Below, one piece after another: positions 16,650 through 25,525 of a stretch of 25,525 nucleotides of DNA. Under the pieces are notes generated by a model that saw only the letters and a list, made by a program, of their open reading frames with translations, was not told the origin of the DNA and ran no database searches. Both the position numbers and the translations under genes were made by a program. Positions within the stretch are counted from its first letter, which is position 1. The number at the start of each line of letters is the position of its first letter. This DNA is from Folioceros fuciformis (lineage: Eukaryota > Anthocerotophyta > Anthocerotopsida > Anthocerotales), in the NCBI GenBank assembly GCA_049999805.1, contig JBNGIO010005948.1, positions 1 to 25,525 on the forward strand. Direction: 5' to 3'.

Positions 16650-17732
16650 ATGCCGAGCCTTTCGCTGCTGCGAGTGATGGATGGTGGCTTCACCAATAGC
16701 AGAGGGAGGGCTTCCACGAAGCAAGCGTGGGTGGGCATCTCCAGTGGATGTTCCAGCCAGATTCAGGGTGGTGGCTACGAGTGTTTGGTCAGGAGGGCGG
16801 ATGGCGGATGGCGCATGGCGGATGGCGACAGGGTAGTTACGGCTGAAACTGTGAGCAAGCTATGTCTTAAGGGTCTCCTGGATCAGGCTGTTGAGGCTTT
16901 GGAGCTTGTAGTGCAGGCAGGCCATTGTAATGTCAAGTCTGTCTTATACACAATCCTCAAGAAATGTGTGGTGAAGACGGATCCAGTTCTGGGTAGCCGT
17001 GTTATTGCTTGCACAATGAAGAAGGGGTTGCGGGCAGACACTTTCCTGCGCAACCACATCCTACGAATGCATGCTTCGCAAGGCAGGTTGCATGACGCAA
17101 TGGATGTGTTTGAAGGCTTGTCCAAGCCAGACGCATTCACATGGTCTGCTATCATTTCTGCGCATGTTAAGCACGGACATGACAAGCAGGCCATACAACT
17201 GTATCATAGGATGCGCAGATCGGGTGTGAAGCCAGATGGGCATGTGTTTGTGGCAGCCCTTCAGGCTTGTGCAAGGGCAGCAGACCTGGAGTCAGGGCGG
17301 CAGGTCCATGCTCATGTGTTGGCCGCTGGCGTTGAGCCTGATATGTTCTTTCATGGCTGCTTGCTGGACATGTACGCAAAGTGTGGCAGCTTGGTGGATG
17401 CTCGACGTGCAATTAACGGGCTTCGTCGGAAAGACGCAGTGACATGGACTGCCATGATAGCAGGATACACCCAGCAGGGATTGGGCAGGAAGCTCTTGGG
17501 CTCTACAGAGGCAGTGAGACTAGAAGGCAACGATGCTGCACCGCATGTGTTGATATCGAACATATACACTAATGCCCAGATATGGAACCAGGCAGAGGAG
17601 ATGCAAGCAAGGAGGAAACGAATTAGAGCTTGGAAGCAGCCTGGTCAGAGCTGGTGGATAGACGAGGAAGGACTGGTGCATAGTTTTTCGGTTGGGGAAG
17701 AGAATCATCCCCAGTGCCAATCACAAGCTTGA
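16650..17732 (+). CDS. short PPR protein: N-terminal repeats joined to the end of an E/E+ region by internal deletion
   Basis: A 360-residue frame from ATG 16650. The first ~60 residues are not clearly a transit peptide and include the low-complexity DGGWRMADGD. Repeats at about 62-280 match the 13720-16341 protein closely (HILRMHASQGRLHDAMDVF, FTWSAIISAHVKHG, PDGHVFVAALQACARAADL, MYAKCGSLVDA, VTWTAMIAGYTQQG). Near residues 276-291 the sequence leaves the repeat in mid-motif and resumes in the second E motif (NDAAPHVLISNIYTNAQ), then E+ (PGQSWWIDEEGLVHSF, ending NHPQCQSQA). The paralogue has about 500 residues between these points. The frame is preserved across the junction. It may be a functional short editing factor, or a young pseudogene whose deletion happened to keep frame. 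It lies head-to-head with its paralogue. Confidence 0.85.
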   Translation: MPSLSLLRVMDGGFTNSRGRASTKQAWVGISSGCSSQIQGGGYECLVRRADGGWRMADGDRVVTAETVSKLCLKGLLDQAVEALELVVQAGHCNVKSVLYTILKKCVVKTDPVLGSRVIACTMKKGLRADTFLRNHILRMHASQGRLHDAMDVFEGLSKPDAFTWSAIISAHVKHGHDKQAIQLYHRMRRSGVKPDGHVFVAALQACARAADLESGRQVHAHVLAAGVEPDMFFHGCLLDMYAKCGSLVDARRAINGLRRKDAVTWTAMIAGYTQQGLGRKLLGSTEAVRLEGNDAAPHVLISNIYTNAQIWNQAEEMQARRKRIRAWKQPGQSWWIDEEGLVHSFSVGEENHPQCQSQA

Positions 17733-18676
17733 TGAAGCACTAGTAGTCCCGATTAATAGAAGAAGGATATGAACTACAGCTGGGACTGTTGTTTTTAAGG
17801 GAAGCCTTGGGTCGCCAGATTGGTAGAGGTTGAGCGTCCGGAAGCGACTTCGACTGGCTGCATCTGTGCTACGAAGCTGTGGGTTTCTCCCTGTTTCAGG
17901 CACTTCCGGCGAAACACCCTGGAAGCCTCTCTCGATACTCGATTTCATCAGCATGCAAGCCATTGCCTGTTCCTCTGGTAACCAGCCAACTCCGAAATGA
18001 CGTCCTTGTGTTCGTGGTGCAGTGATGTGCAGCTGTCTCGAACGATACATCTCCGGGGGATGCAACCATCTTCCGTCCACCACGCCTCTCGACGCAGGCA
18101 AAGGTGCCAGAGAGGTCGCGCAGGCATGCCGGGATGTACCCCTCCATGTGCCAACGCCAAGCCATGTGACTCTGCTTCACCCCGAGGCACTCGATGTCTA
18201 GAGCTTCCTCGTGCTTCCCTAGCAGCCCCGCTGCTTGGAAGGTTTCAACAGCAGCATACATCTCGGCCTCCGCAGTCTGGTATTCTGCATTTGGAGGTGC
18301 AGCCAACAAGAGGAGCAGAACAGGACTGGGATGCCAAGGCCTGGGAACAGACTCCCAGCACACCGAACCGACAGATTCCAGAATGTGTGGCTGTGCTCAG
18401 CGTCCGTGTTTCCATCCTGGTATGATGCAATTCTTCGGCGCATTGTGATTTTGCCCTGTTTTGTTCTTTCCTTCAAACGGATTCCAGTCGCTCGTAATCA
18501 CTTCCGGCCGCTTCGGCCAGAAAGTTAAATGAAGGTGGCGAGCCATACTGACGACACTCATTTCAGTTGCATTCATGCCTCGTAGGTGGTTGAAGAGCAC
18601 TACATCGAAGCGAGATGGAAGGGACAGTACAACCATTGTTGACTCACAGCGGTCTTGGAATGCTGGAGCTCGACCG
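17733..18676. other. convergent 3' intergenic region; one unexplained open frame
   Basis: This separates the plus-strand short PPR gene from the minus-strand ARP gene, so both 3' UTRs should lie here. A 155-codon ATG-initiated frame on minus (17896-18363) begins with a basic-to-hydrophobic stretch (HPSPVLLLLLAAPP) and contains AEMYAAVETFQAAGLLGKHE. I do not recognise any domain in it and cannot tell whether it is coding. Confidence 0.35.
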
Positions 18677-21273
18677 CTATCGAGTGATGATAAGTCCGAT
18701 GGGGCAATGGTCGCTGCCTTGGATGTGAGGTAGCGAGAAGGAGTCATGGAGCCTGTCCGTGAGGGCTTCAGAAGCCAAGAAGTAATCCAGCCGCCATCCT
18801 GGTGGAAGCCACCACACAACAAATGTTAGAAGGTGAGGTATCCTGACAAGAAGACAACTAAGACAGAGTGTGCGTCCGCCACAGTAGCTGTTCGGGTACC
18901 GTGGTTTCGAGCTCTAGCACCAGTGCGGTAACCCCAATATGTGTATCCAACCGCATTGGGGTGCTGCCGCCGAAATGTATCCACCATGCCTTTCTTCAGA
19001 TAGCTTTCCTCAAAAGAAGCCCGTTCCTCATTAGTAAAACCTGCACTCCTCCTATTTCCCTGAAGATGTTTGTCAACAGGCAACAAGGACTTAGCATGCA
19101 ATCGTTGTTTACATCACTCACCTGGACTTGCGATGTTTAGGAAACATACATTGGGATCGGCAATGTCCATCTCTTGGTGGCTACAATTCAGATCTCCTGT
19201 TAGTATCACGGGCTTCTTCTCTTCCAGCTTCTGTAAACAGCTTGTGAAATGAAGAACCATCACTTGGAGTATTCACAACAAAACTAATCCATGCAAGTAA
19301 GGAGGAGAACCTACTTTAACATGATTGCTTAGTGCAGGATCCCAATCCGTGATGCGATAATCCTGCAAAAATCCGGACTGAGAAATCTGGTGCTAAGGCG
19401 TTGGCTGGAAACCAAATCTTCGAAGTGACATCGAGAGGACTGACGTCGTACCAGTCTTTTCAATCCATCCCCAGAGTTGGGAACATAGCTCGTTACTAGG
19501 AAAAAACTTTCGTACTCGGCGGTGATGACACGTCCTTCCTTATCATGGTCTGTAATCCCAAGTCCATACGTCACGGAGAGAGGTTCCGCCTGCACATGCA
19601 TGTGGCAGAAGCATAAACATGAACGTGAGCGTCACAGGGGAAGGGTTTCAAGATCTCCAAGACAGAACTCACCCTAGATATGATTGCTGTTCCTGAGTAT
19701 CCAAGCTTAGCAGTGCTGCAACTCCAATAGCTTCCTTGGTAGTCAGGTAACAGGCAGTCTTTCACTTTCTCCACATCTTTCTCCTGTGATCATCCGTCAA
19801 ATGCGTGAGCCCTGGAAGCCTGACCATCGGACACCTTCAGCATCACGCACGAGTAATGCTGCTGGTGAGACCAGAATGACAAATCCATCCTGCCAGGATT
19901 ACTGGAAACCTTTCGAAACTATGAAAGTGAAACGAAATGCCAAATCTGTCTTGCCCAGAGCTTGGGAATGCATACGGACCTGGAGTTTGGTCTCCTGTAA
20001 GCACAAGACATCGAAGTCTTCCCTCTCTGCAAGATCTTTGAATATTGCTGCATCATGTGTCTTCGGGTCCTTTCCCTTGAGAAGTGCTCGGATACCATTC
20101 ACATTCCAGGAAATCAATTTATGGAAGTGGCCTCTGTCTGGAGGGAATGGAGGCCGCATGGTCCTAGGATCATACGCATACCACTCCGGCTTTGGTTTCT
20201 TGTGGTTAAACGTAGCCCAAACTTCCTTCACTCGCACCGTCTCTGTGACTGCTACCTCCACATTACCCCCAACCGCATCAAGCACAACATCAGTCTTCGT
20301 GGCTTTACCTTTCTTGGACCTGTAAACCTTAACGGTGGTGCGAGGTTCTTCTCCAACCGTCGTGATAGTTGCGACAGTTTCCTCCTGCACTCCCGTCTTT
20401 TTTGTATGTGCTCTTCCTCTCTTTCTAGAATCAGCCATCAGAGGTGCCTCATTGTCTACTTCAGCAGTGTTTTTCCGAAGTGACTCCTGGTCAGCTTCCC
20501 CAACATCTCCTGAGTGAGTAGCTGCCCACATCAGGAGAGTGGGTTGGGCAGCTCTTATTCAGACTACCTAAGCACCAGCGGCAGCATGTAGCTTACCAGG
20601 TAGCGAACTCTTCGAATCTGCCAAGATTGTTTTCAGCTCTTGAAGGAGCTCCTGCTTCTTCCTAGCTGTGGGCCTATTCCACATCCTACAGAGACATTGA
20701 TGCGAGTGACACTTCAACTGATTGCGTGTATGAACAGGGCATGACGAATGGAGCTTGCACCCCTTTGATGAATCGTTTGAATGCGAGGAAAACTCACCGC
20801 AATATTCCTTTGAGTTCTGCAACTGTCAACCCTGTCAAATTTCCAGCTTTCTGACAAGCCGTCAACCGTGTCTTCAACTGTATCTGTTCGGAAATATCCA
20901 CATCGTTTGGCTGGACCTGGACCTGGACCTGGCAAGCATGTAATCCATCCAGTTCATGTATGAACCCAGACAGTTGAGCTGCAAGGCAAAGAGAACCTCG
21001 AGTTAGAACAATACTCACTTGAGCTGATAGACAGTGCTTGCTGTCCTTTAGGTCGGGGCCCTCATCATCACCCTGCTCGTCACTACTTCCTTGCGACTCG
21101 CTTTTGGGTTGAGAAAGGGCCACCTTGTTCCTTGTACTCGACCGCCTGGCCATCTCCTGCGCCTGCCTTGAATGTTGGCTGCTGTGTGCTACAGTCTCAA
21201 AGCCGCTCCTACGAGGAAAAGAAAAAACTCTCCGCCTGCCGTTTCTGAGGAAGCAACAAAACGAGACCAACAT
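18677..21273 (-). CDS. ARP: AP endonuclease with SAP domain (apurinic endonuclease-redox protein), nine exons
   Basis: Exons on minus: 21273-20798, 20685-20597, 20509-19980, 19783-19673, 19589-19452, 19362-19315, 19230-19150, 19059-18900 and 18798-18677. The eight introns are 83-196 nt, all GT-AG. They sum to 1755 nt, 584 residues plus stop. The N-terminus ([19 protein letters not shown]) looks like an organelle transit peptide; a second ATG at 21153 would omit it. A SAP DNA-binding motif spans about 149-182 ([20 protein letters not shown]) across exons 1-2. A basic linker precedes the ExoIII-family nuclease from about 320, with expected active-site residues: N326 (WNVNG), E361 (LQET), Y437 and N440 (SYVPNSG), D477 and N479 (GDLNC), D549 (RLDYFL), D574 and H575 (GSDHCPIG). 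The enzyme cleaves DNA 5' to abasic sites in base-excision repair; the Arabidopsis relative is plastid-located. All catalytic residues and frames are intact. Confidence 0.94.
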
Positions 21274-22357
21274 GTGACCACCCAACGGGCTAGGGATGCA
21301 TTTCTTCCTCCAAAATGGATACCGGAGGTGCCGCAGTGTAGTCAACAAACAAATTGATCCACGTCGTACCTCACGAGTGAAAGCGGCAGGGCAGCAACGC
21401 AACACTGGTTGTGCAGGAAGCCACAAGTTCTGCCTGTACCTCGTTGAGATGGTGCTGGCAGTGTAGCCCAGGGACCGTGCTTCACTAATCCGTCACTGGC
21501 CTTGCCTGATATAGAAGGACAAAGCAGACCATAGGAATTGAACAACGACAGAAATGGCGAAGCGGAACTACATGGCTGACCACTGAGCAATGGTCTGAAA
21601 CGCTCTGCAGCGAGTTTTCTACCGAGACAAGCCGAGCACGCGGGCCGTGCCTGCCAGAAGAAGCCGTGAAAGGCGGAACCCAATATTCGAGAGCTACTGC
21701 TTCCAGTTGGAGTGCGGATACTGGCCCAAAGGCGGGGAGTCCACTCCAAAGAAATCATCAACGTGCTGTCTTGTTTGTTCTTTCCAGGACTGCTGCCGAG
21801 CCGAACGGCCAAGATCAGACACAACAATGCAGAAAACCGTGATTCCCTTGCGACCCAGTTGTGGTGCCGCTCATCATGAGTTCTTACCAAGAAAAACCGG
21901 AAGAGGTCGATCATCGACATTGGCGCAGCAATTACGTGATTGATGGCAACAATAGGTAGGGGGTTGGCGCCGTGCTAAACCCTTAAACCCTGAACCCCGT
22001 TGCTTCTCAACGGAACTGCAACGGTGACAGGAATGTGCACTTCGAACACGGACTGGGGTCGCTGGCAGCAGCCAACGCACCATCTCAGATGCCATCCAGG
22101 TAGGTAGGTAGGTACCCAGGGAGGATGCGGTTTCGTGGCGGCCAGAGCTGGCGCTCAGCTCAGCCTGTAAGATGAAGCATGGTATCAATGCCCTGCGACA
22201 TTTGATGATCCGGGGACATGTAAGGATTATGCAGCATTCGTTGCAGGTGGCTTGCCAGCCGCGTTCCTTCAGTCGATACGAGAATTTCGTCATTCATGCA
22301 GTCGTGTTGGACATTTATAATAAATAAACTAAATAACGACCTTCTGTAGGGTGTGAA
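21274..22357. other. intergenic, ARP promoter side
   Basis: This is upstream of ARP and contains its promoter and 5' UTR. A 192-codon ATG frame on minus (21342-21920) overlaps where the ARP leader should be, but has no recognisable domain and I do not call it a gene. A short GGTA microsatellite (four units) lies at 22099-22114. Confidence 0.45.
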
Positions 22358-22430
22358 GGCCGCGTGGCCCAATGGATAAGGCGCTGGTCTACGAAACCAG
22401 AGATTCTGGGTTCGATCCCCAGCGTGGTCG
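22358..22430 (+). tRNA. tRNA-Arg-ACG: tRNA-Arg(ACG)
   Basis: A 73-nt cloverleaf can be drawn completely. The acceptor stem pairs GGCCGCG (22358-22364) with CGTGGTC (22423-22429), including two G-U pairs, with discriminator G. The D arm contains TGGCCCAATGG, which also serves as the A box. The anticodon stem CTGGT/ACCAG encloses the loop CTACGAA, anticodon ACG. The T arm CTGGG/CCCAG encloses TTCGATC and supplies the B box GGTTCGATCC. There is no intron, and CCA is not encoded, as normal for nuclear genes. The anticodon's first base is expected to become inosine and read CGU, CGC and CGA. Downstream is only TTTATT, a weak polymerase III stop. Confidence 0.97.
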
Positions 22431-22612
22431 TTTATTGTCCTGTGAGGTAGGTCCTGAGATTTTATCCAAAACTGAAATGAGTCACCTCTGAAATTGTGGA
22501 CAGTCTCAGTTTAAAGAACGAGTTAAAATTCAAATGAGGTACGTCAAATTGCATGAAAGAAGGAATGGCATGGGACAAGTGGTTGTGCTTTACGGGGTGC
22601 CTTGGGAAATTG

Positions 22613-22815
22613 CATCTTTTTCGTTTTCATGTGGATCCTTTGATATAATCAAGGGTGCCATTCATGTGGATCCTTTGATAATCAAGGTACCAGTACCACC
22701 CTGTCCACGAAGGGTCTTCCATCTTTTTCGTTTTCATGTGGATCCTTTAATAATCAAGGGTACCACCATGTCCAAGAAGGGTCTTCAGGTACTGCCATGT
22801 CCAAGAAGGGTCTTC
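22613..22815. repeat. two interleaved short-repeat families
   Basis: Family A: a 29-nt sequence starting catctttttcgttttcatgt at 22613-22641 and again at 22720-22748 (107-bp period); its end, tcatgtggatccttt, also occurs alone near 22662. Family B: about 21 nt around gtccaagaagggtcttc at 22766-22786 and 22795-22815, with a diverged copy at 22699-22719. Together A-B form an imperfect tandem unit of roughly 107 bp followed by an extra B. Confidence 0.85.
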
Positions 22816-23120
22816 CCCTATCTATGTGGAGACTTATCAACAATAAATATGCCCACTTGATCTAAGCTAATCTTGGCTTTCAAGGAAGAACAAAAAGATC
22901 CACATCAAGTTCATTTTTTTTTATTAGGTCTTCTCAACCTTGTGGAGTCACATGGTTTAATCATAAACAATGATCTTCCTCGCTAACACAAGACTGAGAA
23001 AATTATGCACTGTGGCTTTCAGGTGATAGCAGGACTATGTCATCAGGCAACCCTCCTTTGAGAGAATCATGCACTATCACCTTCAAACAAGAGCAGGATT
23101 GATTTTCATTGCCGAAAGGT

Positions 23121-23142
23121 GGCAAATTTGGGCAAATTTGCC
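23121..23142. repeat. perfect 22-bp palindrome
   Basis: GGCAAATTTG at 23121-23130 and CAAATTTGCC at 23133-23142 are exact reverse complements with a 2-bp spacer (GG). No adjacent gene suggests a regulatory role. Confidence 0.85.
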
Positions 23143-23530
23143 ATCTTTCTGCATAAACTTAAGGGTTTGTTGTGCCTAATTAACTTTCTATACCACACTT
23201 ACTCTTTAGAGGATGCCCAAGTTGAAAACCCTACGTTCACTCCCTCATACCTTCTCCTTGTCTTCCGATCCTTTTCAAAACTAGCTCTCTCACAAAATCA
23301 AACATGTTGGTATGCCAAGTCATGTTCTTGTTCCCAAGAGTCTCCTACTTGAACACCTCTTCCACTTCTCCCCTCCCCCAAATGAATTCATTTGTCTTGA
23401 GCTACACACTACCTCTTTGGCATATAGCTAGTCTTCTTTGTCTCCCTTACTTGCTATGCTTGAAACATATAAACAATGTCTTCTTTTTCTAGCAATGCTC
23501 TCCTTCGAGAAATTGAGCCTTCCTCTCTAT

Positions 23531-23568
23531 CTTCGCACCCATGTGTCCTCTTCGCACCCATGTGTCCT
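23531..23568. repeat. 19-nt tandem duplication
   Basis: cttcgcacccatgtgtcct occurs at 23531-23549 and immediately again at 23550-23568 without mismatch. It is in non-coding DNA. Confidence 0.95.
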
Positions 23569-23773
23569 TTAACCTCAGCATCATTACGAGCCATCTTGGA
23601 GTTGGGTCTCATCCTCTTACGATTGAGATAGAGGAATAGCTTCCCCCAAAGCAACCAAAGGAGACTTGAATTTGCAGGTTATGCAAAAGAGATGTTTAGA
23701 CATGAAGACTTTGTGTCTCTTTTATGTTCCTGAGAGCACAACATATGCAATAGTTCAACAAAGAATTATTTTC

Positions 23774-24174
23774 TGTTATTTAAAAAGAGGTGGAAAATCT
23801 TAAACTCAGACCAGTTACACACGTTAGTTACTCTCTATGAAAGGGCATGGGATGGGACATGCGGCAGTGCTTTAAGGAGTGTGAATCGTGACGATCACCA
23901 CTGGCCCGAAAACGTTTCACGACACACAGAGGAGGAGACCTGACTCACGAGGCTTGCATGACAGTCGAGATACTTCTCCTCCCTGTCTTAAAACACAGGC
24001 ACGGCACTGGCGACCGTCTATGCACCGGACAACAAGGATCACATGATCGGATCGAAAGAGTATGTTTTCATTGGATCGGGAGAGGGTATGTAAGAAGTGG
24101 CGCAGCACAGACGGTCACATCAGTTCGCACGTGAACGTCGCCAGTTAGTGTTATTCTAAACGGGCATTGTAACA
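23774..24174 (-). mobile_element. probable 401-bp 3' LTR of the second copia element
   Basis: On the minus strand, a polypurine tract (GTTAAGGGGGGG, 24175-24186) is followed at once by TGTTACAATG, the expected LTR start. Going on, TAACA at 23778-23774 would make a TGTTA...TAACA terminus and a 401-bp LTR. The 5' boundary is well supported by the polypurine tract. The 3' boundary rests only on the terminal inverted repeat, because the partner LTR and target-site duplication are outside the window. Confidence 0.6.
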
Positions 24175-25525
24175 CCCCCCCTTAACACTAACTTCCTTAC
24201 TGCTAACCCCTCGTACTAAGCCTAATCCTTCGCAACAAATTTCATGCTTGGGTTTTGGAAGCGCTTTGGTCAAAACGTCGGACCATTGAGCTTCCGTCGG
24301 AGTGAACACCAACTTGAGTTGCTGCTCTTCAACCTTCTGTCTCAAGAAGTGATATCCAATGTCGATGTGCTTGGAGCGGTCATGGAACCGCTGATTCTCA
24401 GATAGAGCTATGCACGACTGATTGTCGCAATTCAGGCGAATCGGACCTGAGATCGGATGGCCAAGATTGGATAAAAGCAGCTTCAGCCAGAGCCCCTCTT
24501 TAGCTGCGGTTGCTGGAGGAATGTATTCAGCCTCTGTGGAGCTTTGAGCCACTATGGCCTGCTTCCTTGATTGCCAACTAACCGCGCCGCCAGCCAGCTT
24601 GTAAGCAAAGCCGGTGGTGGATTTGCGAGAATCAGGGTCTCCAGCCCAATCAGAATCAGACCATCCTTCAAGGCTCCCTTCCTTTGTGAGTGCTCCTTGT
24701 TCGTGAGATGAATCATGGTAGGACCATCCTTCCAGGCCTGCGCTAGCTCCCCTTCTAAACTGAACGCCTCTGGTCCTGGTAGCTTTAAGGTATCGAAGAA
24801 TCCTCTTGAGGGAGGACCAGTGAGCTTCTCCAGGGTTTGCAGAGAACTGTGCAACATGGGAAGCAGCAAAATTGACGTCAGGTCTAGTGTTTTGAACCAT
24901 GTTGTATGCTTCCAACTGCCTGAGAGTAGGGAACATTCTTCATGCGTTCCTTCTCATCTGGAGTTTGTGGTGACATAGCTTTTGTGAGCTTGGCTCCAGC
25001 CTGGAGTGGTGTGTCGACAGGTTTGCAATTAGACATGTTGAATTTATGTAGCAGATCGTCGATATATTTCTCTTGGCTGAGAGTGATCGTGTGACCTGCA
25101 GGATCAAAGACCACATGTACTCCAAGACAATATGCAAGCTTGCCATTATCAGTCATGCGAAATTCGGCCATGAGTTCTGCCTTGGCTTGGTGGAGATACT
25201 GCAGGTTATTGGCTGCGATGACCAGATCATCAACATACAAGCCAACAATTATATACTTTGAGCCTTGCTTCCTCACATAGACACTAGCATCTGCATCTGT
25301 CCTAGTGTATTCTTTAGAGAGCATAAAGGCATTGAATCTATCATACCACCCACGAGGAGATTGTTTAAGACCGTAGAGTGTCTTTAGAAGTCTGCATACT
25401 TTGCGTTCTTGGCCCTTGATTTCATAACCCTCTGGCTGATGCAGGTACAGCTCTTCCTTAAGAGTACCATTCAAGAATGCTGTTTGTACATCCATCTGGT
25501 GGACATGCAAATCATGAAGAGCAGC
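24151..25525 (-). pseudogene. Ty1/copia pol (reverse transcriptase and RNase H), frameshifted and cut by the window edge
   Basis: The RT frame is open from 25525 (AALHDLHVHQMDVQTAFLNG) and has YGLKQSPRGWYDRF and the catalytic YVDD in LYVDDLVIAA. It ends VPYSQAVGSIQHGSKH and stop at 24884. The RNase H part continues in another frame from about 24915 (NTRPDVNFAASHVAQFSANP), with acidic residues in SDSDWAGD, STEAEY and NCDNQS, and ends SDVLTKALPKPKHE. So a small indel near 24915 separates RT from RNase H. The second frame runs through the polypurine tract and stops 24 bases inside the LTR. An extra 21 residues (EGWSYHDS to EGWSDSDW, a 63-nt spacing) sit before the first RNase H aspartate. The element is on the opposite strand from the copia fragment at 3-827 and belongs to a different lineage. 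Confidence 0.9.

Larger units (their letters stand above)
22431..23773. other. non-coding, repeat-bearing DNA
   Basis: No supported gene. The interval is AT-richer than the PPR region, with many short stops. It holds the interleaved repeats at 22613-22815, a perfect 22-bp palindrome at 23121-23142 and a 19-nt tandem repeat at 23531-23568. It may be old transposon debris, but no coding domain remains. Confidence 0.45.

Noticed and set aside
20979-21018. Possible 40-nt GT-AG intron in ARP exon 1 (minus strand)
   Set aside because: It has good-looking ends, but 40 nt is below the usual plant minimum and removing it shifts the frame away from the SAP domain; reading through keeps one open frame.
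21342-21920. 192-codon minus-strand frame upstream of ARP
   Set aside because: No domain, and it ends just before the ARP start, as expected of leader sequence that is open by chance.
22390-22396. Intron or degenerate anticodon loop in the tRNA
   Set aside because: The loop is a normal 7-nt CTACGAA and all stems pair, so the gene looks intact and intronless.

Overview
The window is nuclear DNA of a land plant. The evidence is a dense cluster of PLS-class pentatricopeptide repeat (PPR) genes, the plant-type AP endonuclease ARP carrying a SAP domain, a WAK-like receptor kinase, Ty1/copia retrotransposons at both ends, and a plant-type tRNA-Arg(ACG). The abundance and style of the PPR genes (intronless, E/E+ type, local tandem and inverted copies) point to a non-seed plant; fern or lycophyte is my best guess, but the sequence does not prove it. 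The introns that can be placed by reading frame are short (74-196 nt).

Layout. 1-~1064: 3' end of a copia element on the + strand (RNase H fragment, duplicated polypurine tract, probable LTR). 1070-3690: a broken receptor-like kinase whose ectodomain is two early-nodulin/phytocyanin-like domains; the copia element abuts its first visible exon. 3691-5115: non-coding, ending in a decayed minus-strand PPR relic. 5260-8322: intact PPR-E+ gene with unusual insertions in four of its L motifs. 8323-9629: non-coding with a 46-bp direct repeat. 9630-12620: two successive PPR pseudogenes on +. 13181-13648: two minisatellites (82 bp and 73 bp units). 13720-16341 (-) and 16650-17732 (+): head-to-head pair of PPR paralogues, one full-length, the other with an in-frame internal deletion joining its N-terminal repeats to the C-terminal E region. 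18677-21273 (-): ARP, nine exons, complete. 22358-22430 (+): tRNA-Arg(ACG). 22431-23773: repeat-bearing non-coding DNA. 23774-25525 (-): second copia element, with a probable 401-bp LTR and a frameshifted pol running off the window edge.

The PPR proteins would act as RNA-binding factors in plastids or mitochondria, most likely as site-recognition factors for C-to-U editing; they lack a DYW deaminase domain and would need one in trans. Five of the six PPR loci belong to one subfamily and show every stage from intact to barely recognisable, so the window records local birth, inversion and death of editing-factor genes. ARP does base-excision repair of abasic sites. The most unusual object is the phytocyanin-ectodomain receptor kinase. 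Its three apparent frameshifts fit single-base length changes in homopolymers, so part of its pseudogene appearance may be sequence error.
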